A stretch of DNA of 64,000 nucleotides from Derxia gummosa DSM 723. Its GTDB lineage: Bacteria > Pseudomonadota > Gammaproteobacteria > Burkholderiales > Burkholderiaceae_E. Every line of letters starts with the position of its first letter. The first letter of the stretch is position 1. Made by a program: the position numbers and the translations under genes. The notes below the pieces were generated by a model, which saw only the letters and a list, made by a program, of their open reading frames with translations, had not been told where the DNA came from and made no database searches. Below, one piece after another: positions 27,066 through 34,717 of this stretch. The stretch lies in NCBI RefSeq assembly GCF_000482785.1, contig NZ_AXWS01000013.1:229708-293707 (forward strand), written 5' to 3'.

Positions 27066-27443
27066 ATGAGCTACCGCCTCTCGCTCACGCCGCGCATGCT
27101 CGCGGTCGCGGTTGCAAGCCTTTGCGCGCTGCTGCTGCTGCTCTTCCTGCTCGGCGTCGAGACCGGCCGCCGGCTCGCCGCGCCCGAGGGCGCGCCGGGC
27201 TCGCCGGCCGCCGTGGCCGAGGCGCTGCGCGGGCTGCCGTCATCGGCGCCTGCGCTGCCGTCGGCAGCCTCGCTGCCTTCGCTGCCGCCGCTGTCGGCCA
27301 CGCCCGCCAGCCAGGCTCCCGCCACGCCCGCGCCGTCGAACATCGCGCCCTCGCGCGCCGATGCCCTGCCCTACGTCCCGCCGCCCCTGCCGCGCGCGCC
27401 GATCTACACCGCGCCCGCCACGGCCACCGCGCTCGCGCGCTGA
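27066..27443 (+). CDS. small single-pass membrane protein with Pro/Ala-rich periplasmic tail
   Basis: 125 aa. One transmembrane helix (about residues 10-30, MLAVAVASLCALLLLLFLLG) follows a short N-terminus containing Arg; the rest is a low-complexity Pro/Ala/Ser tail, probably periplasmic. No family recognised. It starts 12 bp after the DUF4280 gene and looks cotranscribed. It could be an immunity or envelope-tethering factor for the VgrG module. A recurrent palindrome (27113-27126) sits in the helix-coding part with codons GTT GCA AGC CTT TGC, atypical for this GC-rich region. Confidence 0.5.
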   Translation: MSYRLSLTPRMLAVAVASLCALLLLLFLLGVETGRRLAAPEGAPGSPAAVAEALRGLPSSAPALPSAASLPSLPPLSATPASQAPATPAPSNIAPSRADALPYVPPPLPRAPIYTAPATATALAR

Positions 27444-27471
27444 CCCGGCCCGCGCCTCTTCCTCCCGAGCC

Positions 27472-28518
27472 ATGAACAAGACGACAACCGCCACTGCCCG
27501 ACTGCCCCTGCGGCGCTGGATCGCCGCCGCCCTGCTCGCCTGCGGCATGAGCGCCGCCATCGCCGCGCCACCGGGCGCCGGCCCGGCCAGCGCCGGCGCC
27601 ACCGCCACGGCGCCGGCCGTCACCGCGCTCGCCGCCGCGCCAGCCACCACGAGCGGAGGCGCGGTCGCGGCCACGACCACCGGCCCGGCCGCGATGGCCA
27701 TCGCCCCGGCCGCGGTCGCGACACCCGCGCAGCCGGCCGCCCCCGCCGGCCTCGTGCGCGTCGCCGACGGCCGCCTGCTCGCGCCCGAGATCGCCCGCAT
27801 CGTCGAGCGCGGCGAGCTGGTCGTGGCCATGCTCGGCACCGACCAGCCGCCCTTCTTCGAGGAGCGCGACGGCGAGCTCGTCGGCGTCGAGGTGGACATG
27901 GCGCACGAGATCGCGCGCGAACTCAAGGTGCCGAAGGTGCGCTTCAACCGCGAAGCGAAGACCTTCAACCAGGTGGTGGACGTGGTCGCGCGGCGCGAGG
28001 CCGACCTCGGCATCAGCAAGCTGTCGCGCACGCTGGCGCGGGCCCAGGTCATCCGCTTCTCGGAGCCCTATCTGCGCCTGAACCATGCGCTCGTGCTCAA
28101 CCGCGTCGCCTTCGCGCGGCTCGCGCTCGACCGGCCGGTGACGGCCGTGGTGCGCGACTTCGGCGGCACGCTCGGCGTGATCGAGAAGTCGTCCTTCGCC
28201 GATTACGCGACGCGCAACTTCAGCCACGCCACGCTCAAGACCTACCCCAAGTGGGATGACGTCGTGACCGCCGTGCGCAAGGGCGAGGTCGTGGGCGCCT
28301 ACCGCGACGAGTTCGAGATCAAGCGCCTGCTCAAGGCCGACCCCACGGCCTCGCTCACCCTGCGCACCGTCACCCTCAAGGACCTCGAAGACACGCTCGG
28401 CATCGCCGTGAACATGCAGGACCCGGTCCTGCTCGCCTTCGTCAACCAGTACCTCGAACAACGCCCGGCCAAGCTCGACATCGACAAGGTGTTGCAGGCC
28501 GTGACCGACGCCCGCTGA
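27472..28518 (+). CDS. periplasmic amino-acid-binding protein (SBP_bac_3 family)
   Basis: 348 aa. Residues 1-32 are a signal peptide. Residues about 33-95 are an Ala/Thr/Pro-rich linker, unusually long for this family. The binding domain runs from about residue 100: VERGELVVAMLGTDQPPFFE, GELVGVEVDMAHEIARELKV, RREADLGISKLSRTLARAQV, IRFSEPYLRLNHALVLN, LGVIEKSSFADYATRNF, and VVGAYRDEFEIKRLLKADP. This is the polar amino-acid/glutamine-binding-protein pattern. No ABC permease or ATPase lies next to it; instead a glutamate-transporter-fold gene follows 20 bp later. It may act as a sensor or scavenger of an amino acid in this T6SS-embedded module. Confidence 0.82.
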   Translation: MNKTTTATARLPLRRWIAAALLACGMSAAIAAPPGAGPASAGATATAPAVTALAAAPATTSGGAVAATTTGPAAMAIAPAAVATPAQPAAPAGLVRVADGRLLAPEIARIVERGELVVAMLGTDQPPFFEERDGELVGVEVDMAHEIARELKVPKVRFNREAKTFNQVVDVVARREADLGISKLSRTLARAQVIRFSEPYLRLNHALVLNRVAFARLALDRPVTAVVRDFGGTLGVIEKSSFADYATRNFSHATLKTYPKWDDVVTAVRKGEVVGAYRDEFEIKRLLKADPTASLTLRTVTLKDLEDTLGIAVNMQDPVLLAFVNQYLEQRPAKLDIDKVLQAVTDAR

Positions 28519-28538
28519 CGCCAAGGACCACCCACAAC

Positions 28539-29837
28539 ATGAGCCTCTCCGTCAAGACCCTGCAATCGCTTGCACTCAACCCCTGGGTGGTGCTCGCGAG
28601 CCTCGTCACCGGCTTTGCCGTCGGCAGCCTCGCGCCGTCGTTCGCGCTCCAGGTCGGCTTCATCGGCGACATCTATGTCGATCTCATGAAGATGATCGTC
28701 CTGCCCTTCATGGTGTCGGCCATCATCTTCAGCCTCCAGCGCCTGTTCCAGGAGGGCGGCGCGGCCCAGCTGCTCGGTCGCGTCACGGTGGTGTTCCTCG
28801 CCTTCGCGGGCGTGGCGGCGGTGGTCGGCACCGTGGTGCTGCTCGCGATGCAGCCGGGCGCCGACCTGCCCCAGCACACGCTAGAAACCTTCGGCCGCAT
28901 CGTCGGCACCGACATCTCGTCGAACGACACGGTCATGGAGCTGCGCGGCGTCGATCAGGCGGTCAAGCGCACCGGCGCGGCCGACATCCTCGTGAGCCTC
29001 GTGCCGTCCAACGTGTTCGCGGCGCTTGCCAGCGGCGACACGCTCAAGTCGCTGGTGTTCGCGCTGCTGTTCGGCTTCGCGGTCGGCCAGGTGCCGACGC
29101 GCGTGTCGGAAGGCCTCACCACCGCGCTCGAAACCGTCTACCGCAGCTGCCAGACGCTCACCCACTGGCTCAACCTTCCGCTGCCGATCGTGATCGCCTG
29201 CATGAGCGCCTCGCAGCTCGCCAAGACCGGGCAGGAGCCGCTGATCGCGATGACCCAGTTCGTGCTCGCCTTCTTCGTCGCGAGCCTGCTCGCGCTGCTG
29301 CTCGCGCTCGCCATCCTGTGGCGCCGCAGCGGCCTGGGCCTGGCCGAGATCATCGGCGCGCTGCGCGGCCCCTTCGCGCTCGCGATCGCCACGCGCAGCA
29401 GCGCCACCTGCATGCCGGCGATGATCGAATCGCTGGCCGACCGGCTCGGCTATCCGCGCCTGCGCGTCGAGCTGCTGGTGCCGCTCACCACCTCGCTGCT
29501 GCGCATCGGGCCGGTGCTGTACTACGTGTGCGCGACGCTGTTCATCGCCCAGCTGTATGGCCGGCCGCTCGGCGCGGGCGAGCTGGCGCTCGTCATCGCC
29601 GCCTCGGTGCTCGCGGGCTTCGCGTCGGCAGGCATGTCGGGGCTGGTGACGGTGTCGCTCACGGGCATGGCCTGCGGCTATCTGGGCCTGCCCTTCGAGG
29701 CGGCCTTCATCCTGTTCGTCGCGGTCGATCCGCTGTGCGACATCCTGCGCACGCTGGTGATCGTGATCGGCAACACGGCGGCGGTCGCGCTCATCTGCCC
29801 GCAGCCGCTGCGCCTCGGCGCCGGGAGCGTGCAATGA
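28539..29837 (+). CDS. divergent DAACS-family (GltP/DctA-like) transporter
   Basis: 432-aa polytopic membrane protein of the dicarboxylate/amino-acid:cation symporter fold. DIYVDLMKMIVLPFMVSAII is the typical family opening, and SLVPSNVFAALASGDTLKSL also fits. RSSATCMPAMIESLADRLGY is the hairpin-1 motif (usually SSAATLP...). The TM7 NMDGT motif is absent (LLRIGPVLYY instead). In TM8, DPLCDILRTLVIVIGNT keeps the Asp and Arg of D-x2-RT but replaces the Asn and final Asp of the usual N-V-x-G-D sodium site by Ile and Asn. Inference: an acidic amino-acid carrier with altered or lost sodium coupling. The stop overlaps the racemase start (ATGA). Confidence 0.82.
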   Translation: MSLSVKTLQSLALNPWVVLASLVTGFAVGSLAPSFALQVGFIGDIYVDLMKMIVLPFMVSAIIFSLQRLFQEGGAAQLLGRVTVVFLAFAGVAAVVGTVVLLAMQPGADLPQHTLETFGRIVGTDISSNDTVMELRGVDQAVKRTGAADILVSLVPSNVFAALASGDTLKSLVFALLFGFAVGQVPTRVSEGLTTALETVYRSCQTLTHWLNLPLPIVIACMSASQLAKTGQEPLIAMTQFVLAFFVASLLALLLALAILWRRSGLGLAEIIGALRGPFALAIATRSSATCMPAMIESLADRLGYPRLRVELLVPLTTSLLRIGPVLYYVCATLFIAQLYGRPLGAGELALVIAASVLAGFASAGMSGLVTVSLTGMACGYLGLPFEAAFILFVAVDPLCDILRTLVIVIGNTAAVALICPQPLRLGAGSVQ

Positions 29838-30538
29838 CCTGCATCGGCGTGCTCGGCGGCATGGGCCCTGCCGCGACGGTGGACTTCATGTCCAAGCTCG
29901 TCGAACTCACGCCCGCGAGCTGCGACCAGGAGCATCTGCCCGTGGTCGTGGCCAACCTGCCCCAGGTGCCTGACCGCAGCGCCGCCATCCTCGGGCGCGG
30001 CGCCGATCCGCTGCCCGGCCTGCGCCGCAGCGTCGAGATCCTCAACGAGGCCGGCGCGGGCGTCATCGCCATCCCCTGCAACTCGTCGCACCACTGGTAC
30101 CGCGAGCTGTGCGAGCTGAGCCTCGCGCCGATCATCCACATCGTGCATGCCTGCATCGAGCGCATCCCGGCCGGGGCGCGCCGCACGATGGTGCTGGCCA
30201 CGCGCGGCACGCTGGCCTCGGGCTTCTACCAGCGCGAGCTGGAGGCGCACGGCCAGCATTGCGTCGCGCCCGATCCGGTGCGCGACCAGCCCTTCGTCGA
30301 TGACTGCATCCGCCGCGTCAAGGCCGGCGACCGCGCCGGCGCCGCCGCGAGCCTTCAGGTCATGCTCGACCACGCGAAGGCCGAGGGCGCCGACGTCGTC
30401 ATCCTCGGCTGCACCGAGCTGCCGCTCGCGGCCGCCGCCGGCACCGATGCCCACGGCATGCTGCTCATCGACAGCTCGCTCGAACTGGCGCGCGCGGTCG
30501 TCGAGTACGGCCTGCGCAGCGGCTGGAACCACGGCTGA
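29834..30538 (+). CDS. Aspartate/glutamate racemase family protein
   Basis: 234 aa; the start overlaps the transporter stop. GVLGGMGPAATVDFMSKL opens the family pattern. The two catalytic cysteines are in IPCNSSHHWY (Cys82) and ILGCTELPL (Cys193), the PLP-independent two-base Asp/Glu racemase signature. The GCTELPL block and the length (about 230 aa) fit RacD/YgeA-type racemases rather than MurI. It would interconvert L- and D-aspartate or D-glutamate, or a related amino acid, in the cytoplasm. Translational coupling to the glutamate-type transporter suggests that the imported amino acid is its substrate. Confidence 0.88.
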   Translation: MTCIGVLGGMGPAATVDFMSKLVELTPASCDQEHLPVVVANLPQVPDRSAAILGRGADPLPGLRRSVEILNEAGAGVIAIPCNSSHHWYRELCELSLAPIIHIVHACIERIPAGARRTMVLATRGTLASGFYQRELEAHGQHCVAPDPVRDQPFVDDCIRRVKAGDRAGAAASLQVMLDHAKAEGADVVILGCTELPLAAAAGTDAHGMLLIDSSLELARAVVEYGLRSGWNHG

Positions 30539-30551
30539 ACCGGGCGCCCGC

Positions 30552-32036
30552 GTGACCTGGACCCGCCATCCGCTGGTGCTGCTCGCGAGCCTCGCGGCCG
30601 GCGCCCTGCTCGGCGCGCTGAGCCCGGCGGGCAGCGACATCGCGGCCTTCATCGGCCGGCTGTTCGGCAACCTCATGGAGCTGGCCGCGCTGCCGCTGCT
30701 GGGCGTGGCGACGGTGTTCGGCGTGCGCAACGTGGTGGCGCTGCCGCAGCGCGGCCGGCGGCTCGCGGGCGTGCTCGCGATGGCGGCGCTGGCGCTGCTC
30801 GGCTGCGGGCTGCTCGGCGCCTTCGCGGCCGGCGGCGCCGGGCTCGGCGGGCATTTCGACGCGGCGGGGCTGCGCGCGCTCGGCGAGCTGGTGCAGCAGG
30901 CCGGCGGCGACGCGGGCCGCGACGTGATGCGGCTGCGGCCGTCGGCGGCCGAGCTGGCGGCGCAGGCGCGCGGCGCGGGCGGCCTGGGCGCAGGCGCGGC
31001 TGTCCTCGCCCCCAGCCTCGGCGCCGGCCTCGACGCCCTCGACGCCGGCCCGCCCGAAGCCGCGCGCGGCCATCTCGACAACCTCTTCGCCCTGCTCATC
31101 GACGGCCGGCCGGCGGCGCTGATCGCGGCGGCCTTCGTGTTCGGCCTCGCCTTCGCGAGCCTCGGGCGCGAGCGCAACCGCGTGCTCGCGGGCCAGCTCG
31201 AAGCCGTCTATCGCGCCTGCGAGCGGCTGATCGCGCTCGCGCTGCATCTGCTGCCGCTGCTCACCTTCGGCCTCGCGGCGCAGATCGCCGCCACCGCCGA
31301 CGCGCGCACCGTGGGCCTGCTCGGCGGGCCGCTGCTGGTGCTGCTCGCCGCCGGCCTGCCGGTGGGCGCGGTCGCGCTCGCGGTCATCTGCCGCGCCGCC
31401 GGCTGCACGCCCTGGCAGGCGCTCGACGCGCTCAAGGCGCCGCTGTTCGTGAGCCTGGTGGCGCCATCGCCGGTCGCGGCCATCCCCGCGACGATCGAGG
31501 CGCTCGGCGCGCGCCTGGGCTTCGCGCGCGGGCTGACCGAGCTGCTCGTGCCGGCCGGCGCGGTGCTGCTGCGCGCCGGCACCGCGCTGCACACGGCGGC
31601 CATCGTCGTGTTCGTCGCCACGCTCTACGGCGAGGCGCCCGCGCCGCTGATGCTGGCGTGGATCGGCCTGCTCGCGGCGGTGGCCTCGGTCGTGGCCGGG
31701 CCGGGCCAGCCCTTCGGCGCGCTGGGCGCGGCGGCGCTGGTGCTCGGCTGGTTGCATCTGCCGGCCGAAGGGCTGCTGCCGTTACTCCTGCTGACCGACC
31801 GTATTTGCTCGGGACTACGGCAAATGCTGGGTCTGTTCTGCCTTTCGGGAATCGTGGCCCATGCAAATCTCGGTCTGCCGGCGGAACGGCGGGCCTTCGT
31901 GCCCGGCGCTCCGTCTGCGCCCCTCGGCCTGGTGGTGACACGTCGCGGTCTGGCGCTGGCGCTTGCATGCGTCGCGCTGGCCGGCGTCCTGAGCTTTGTC
32001 GTGGGGGTGGGCATCGGTCTGCGGTTCGCCGCCTGA
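30552..32036 (+). CDS. second, highly divergent DAACS-fold membrane protein
   Basis: 494 aa from a GTG at 30552, the only plausible start close to the racemase stop. It aligns by eye with the upstream transporter: N-terminal HPLVLLASLAAGALLGALSP, LMELAALPLLGVATVFGVRN, hairpin LVAPSPVAAIPATIEALGAR, and TM8-like LLLTDRICSGLRQMLGLFCL. Functional residues are further eroded. The TM8 Asp is Ser, only the Arg remains, and no NMDGT or NVTGD motif exists. A hydrophilic Ala/Gly-rich insertion lies at about residues 110-180, and there is an extra C-terminal helix. It may be a non-transporting partner or regulator of the first carrier. Function unknown. Confidence 0.65.
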   Translation: MTWTRHPLVLLASLAAGALLGALSPAGSDIAAFIGRLFGNLMELAALPLLGVATVFGVRNVVALPQRGRRLAGVLAMAALALLGCGLLGAFAAGGAGLGGHFDAAGLRALGELVQQAGGDAGRDVMRLRPSAAELAAQARGAGGLGAGAAVLAPSLGAGLDALDAGPPEAARGHLDNLFALLIDGRPAALIAAAFVFGLAFASLGRERNRVLAGQLEAVYRACERLIALALHLLPLLTFGLAAQIAATADARTVGLLGGPLLVLLAAGLPVGAVALAVICRAAGCTPWQALDALKAPLFVSLVAPSPVAAIPATIEALGARLGFARGLTELLVPAGAVLLRAGTALHTAAIVVFVATLYGEAPAPLMLAWIGLLAAVASVVAGPGQPFGALGAAALVLGWLHLPAEGLLPLLLLTDRICSGLRQMLGLFCLSGIVAHANLGLPAERRAFVPGAPSAPLGLVVTRRGLALALACVALAGVLSFVVGVGIGLRFAA

Positions 32037-32070
32037 CCGCACAAACACGAACAACATCGGGATTCCGGAC

Positions 32071-32616
32071 ATGACCCAACGCAGCGGTCCTCGCCTGCGC
32101 ACGTCACGACGGGACTGGCTCCGCCTCGCGGCCCTGAGCGGCCTGCTGGGCGGATGCAGCACCGTCGGCGACATGGCCTCGGTCGTCGCCTCATCGACGG
32201 CCAACGCCTTTTCCGGCGGCGCCTCGCCCGCCTTCCTGCGCTGGAAGGGGCTGCTCGTGGTGGCCGATCCCGATGCCAACGACAACTCCGCCGTCGCGCT
32301 CGACATCGTGTTCGCGGCCGACGCCGGCACGCTCGACCGCCTGCTCGCCCTGCCCGCGAACAAGTGGTTCGCCACCCGCGCCGAGCTGCTGCGCAGCTTT
32401 CCCGCCGCCCTGGCGGTGCGCAGCTACGAATTCGTCCCCGGCCAGACGCGCCGCCTCACCGAACAGGAACTCGGCTCGCCGCGCGTGGCGGGCGTCGTCC
32501 TGTTTGCCGACTACCGCGGCCCCGGCGAACACCGCCAGCGCCTGCCCGCCGTGCGCGAGGGCGGGCTGGTGGCGCTCGGGGCGCGCGATTTCAACATCAC
32601 CGCAACCCGGCTCTGA
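32071..32616 (+). CDS. tssJ: T6SS outer-membrane lipoprotein TssJ
   Basis: 181 aa. The start at 32071 gives a twin-Arg-containing N-region (LRTSRRDWLRLAALSGLLGG) and a lipobox LLGGC with Cys29, so a lipoprotein. The transthyretin-like domain is recognisable as KGLLVVADPDANDNSAVALD, DRLLALPANKWF and TRRLTEQELGSPRVAGVVLF, the usual TssJ (VasD) layout. TssJ anchors the TssLM complex to the outer membrane. It restarts the T6SS genes after the amino-acid block, 34 bp after the preceding stop. Confidence 0.85.
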   Translation: MTQRSGPRLRTSRRDWLRLAALSGLLGGCSTVGDMASVVASSTANAFSGGASPAFLRWKGLLVVADPDANDNSAVALDIVFAADAGTLDRLLALPANKWFATRAELLRSFPAALAVRSYEFVPGQTRRLTEQELGSPRVAGVVLFADYRGPGEHRQRLPAVREGGLVALGARDFNITATRL

Positions 32617-32624
32617 CACCGACC

Positions 32625-33965
32625 ATGACCACCGGCCTGCCCGTGATTCCCGACCGTATCCAGTGGCATGAAGGCATGCTGCTGGCCCCCCAGCACTTCC
32701 AGCAGTTGCAGGCCCGCGTCGATGGACTGGCGGCCTGGCATCTGCTGGCCGCCGCGCCGCTTGCCTGGGGCGTGGCGCGCTGCGACATCGACCCCAACCT
32801 GCTCGCCACCGGCCTGCTGCGCGTGCTGAAGCTGGAGGCCGTGCTGGCCGACGGCAGCGCCGTCTGGCACGACGCCGCCGACGCGCTCGACGCGCCGCTC
32901 GAACTCGACCTCGCCGGGCTGCACGGCGACGCGCTCGACGCCGGCGCGGTGGACGTTTGGCTCACGCTCCCGGCCGCGCGCTCGATGCGCAATCCCAGCG
33001 CGCCGGCCCGCTTCCGGGGCGTGAACGCGCCGCCGGCCGACGACGAGGTGTCCGACGCCGAACCGGCCGACCTGCCGCGCCTGCGCCCGCGCCTCGGCCT
33101 CGCCGCCGGCGCCGTGCCGCCCGCGCTCTGGCAGCACCTGCGCCTGTGCACCGTCGTGCGCGACAACGGCCAGCTGCGCATCACCGACGAACTGCCGCCG
33201 CTGCTGCGGCTCGGCGCCGACCATCCGCTGCGCCAGCGCGCCTGGGCCGTCTGCCGCGAGCTGCGCGCCAAGGCGGCCTGGCTCGCGCGCCAGGGCCAGC
33301 TGCCGTCGTCGCGGCTGGAAGACCGGCTCGCGATGCTGGAGGACCGCGCCCGGCTGTCGGCGCTGCTCGCGCCGCTCACCGCGCTGGAGGCCGTGTTGCA
33401 GACCGAGCCGCTGCATCCGCATGCGCTCTGGCTCGCGCTGTGCGCCGCGCTCGGGCCGCTGGCCACGCTGCGGCCGGGCGCCATGCCCGTGATGCCGCCG
33501 GCCTGGCGCCATGACGCGCCGCGCGAAGGCTTCGACCTCGTGCTCGCGGCCTTGCAGGACGCGCTGGCCGAGGTAAGCCAGGACTACCGCCTGCTGCCCT
33601 TCGGCCTCGCGGGCGGCGTGTTCGCGCGCGCCGTCGAGGGCGGTTGGCTCGGCAAGCGGCTCGTCGTCGGCCTGCGCGGCCAGCCCGAGCGCGATCTCGC
33701 GGCGTGGATGGAATCGGCCGTGATCGGCGCCGACAGCGCCTGGAATTCGCTGCGCGAGCGCCGCGTGCTCGGCGCGGCGCGCGCACGCATCGAGGCCGCG
33801 CCCGAGCTGGGCCTGCGCGGAGGCGGCGGCTACACGCTGTTCGAGATCGACCCGGCCGGCGCCGGGCTCGCCACCGGCGGCACGCTGCGCATCGCCAACG
33901 CCAACGAGGCCGGCGACGCGCGCCGGCCGCACGAAATCGTCCTGTTCGTGAAGGGGGCCGCATGA
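32625..33965 (+). CDS. tssK: T6SS baseplate-membrane connector TssK
   Basis: 446 aa. VIPDRIQWHEGMLLAPQHFQ is the near-invariant TssK N-terminus, followed by WGVARCDIDPNLLATGLLRV, and further on RLRPRLGL, SRLEDRLAML and a C-terminal GYTLFEIDPAGAG. TssK trimers link the TssEFG baseplate to TssL/TssM. The start at 32625 follows tssJ by 8 bp; the end overlaps tssL by 4 bp (ATGA). Confidence 0.96.
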   Translation: MTTGLPVIPDRIQWHEGMLLAPQHFQQLQARVDGLAAWHLLAAAPLAWGVARCDIDPNLLATGLLRVLKLEAVLADGSAVWHDAADALDAPLELDLAGLHGDALDAGAVDVWLTLPAARSMRNPSAPARFRGVNAPPADDEVSDAEPADLPRLRPRLGLAAGAVPPALWQHLRLCTVVRDNGQLRITDELPPLLRLGADHPLRQRAWAVCRELRAKAAWLARQGQLPSSRLEDRLAMLEDRARLSALLAPLTALEAVLQTEPLHPHALWLALCAALGPLATLRPGAMPVMPPAWRHDAPREGFDLVLAALQDALAEVSQDYRLLPFGLAGGVFARAVEGGWLGKRLVVGLRGQPERDLAAWMESAVIGADSAWNSLRERRVLGAARARIEAAPELGLRGGGGYTLFEIDPAGAGLATGGTLRIANANEAGDARRPHEIVLFVKGAA

Positions 33966-34717
33966 GCAGCGCGATCGAGATGGTCGGCGACGAGCTCGAC
34001 GCCGATTTCCGCCGCTTCTATGAAGAAGTCGAACTCGCGCGCCAGCAGGCGCCCGAGAGCGACGACCCCGCCACCTGCGAACTCGCGGCGCGCCAGGTCC
34101 AGCACCACCTGCGCGGCCTCATCGAATTGCAGGACATGCAAGCGCGCCGCGCCAGCGGCCGCGCGGGCGCCAGCGCCGCCGAGCAGGTGCGCTATCTCAA
34201 GTCCGCGCTGGCCGACGAGCTGCTGCTCAACCGGCCTTGGGCCGGGCGCGCGCTCTGGCCCTCGCATCTGCTGGAGGCGGCGCTGTTCCGCAGCAGCGTC
34301 GCGGGCGACCGCGTGCTCGACACCATCGAGCAGCTGCTGAGCGACCGCGAGCCGGCCGCGCGCCCGCTCGCGCGGCTCTACCTGTTCGCGCTCGCGCTCG
34401 GCTTCCAGGGCCGGCTGCGCGGCACGCCCGATGCCGACATCACGCTGCGCGGCCTGCGCGGCGAGCTGTTCCAGTTCGTCTATCAACGCCCGCCCGGCAT
34501 CGGCGAGCGCGGTCAGCTGCTCGCGCCGCAGTGCTATGCCAACACGCCGTCGCATCTCGCGCCGCAGCGCCAGCGCCGGGTCGCGCGCTGGGCCGTCGTG
34601 GCGCTGGCCGGCGCGGTCGGGCTGCTCGCGCTGTCGGAGCTGGTCTGGCTCTGGCAGACCTGGCCGCTGCGCCAGGCCATGAGCGGCGCGGTCGCGCTGC
34701 TGGAGGTGACGCGATGA
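33962..34717 (+). CDS. tssL: T6SS inner-membrane protein TssL (DotU-like)
   Basis: 251 aa. The cytoplasmic DotU domain is shown by VRYLKSALADELLLNRPWAG and by ALGFQGRLRGTPD and RGELFQFVYQRPPG near the end of the domain. One C-terminal transmembrane helix lies at about residues 209-231 (WAVVALAGAVGLLALSELVW). There is no fused peptidoglycan-binding domain. TssL contacts TssM and TssK. Overlaps both neighbours by 4 bp. Confidence 0.93.
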   Translation: MSSAIEMVGDELDADFRRFYEEVELARQQAPESDDPATCELAARQVQHHLRGLIELQDMQARRASGRAGASAAEQVRYLKSALADELLLNRPWAGRALWPSHLLEAALFRSSVAGDRVLDTIEQLLSDREPAARPLARLYLFALALGFQGRLRGTPDADITLRGLRGELFQFVYQRPPGIGERGQLLAPQCYANTPSHLAPQRQRRVARWAVVALAGAVGLLALSELVWLWQTWPLRQAMSGAVALLEVTR

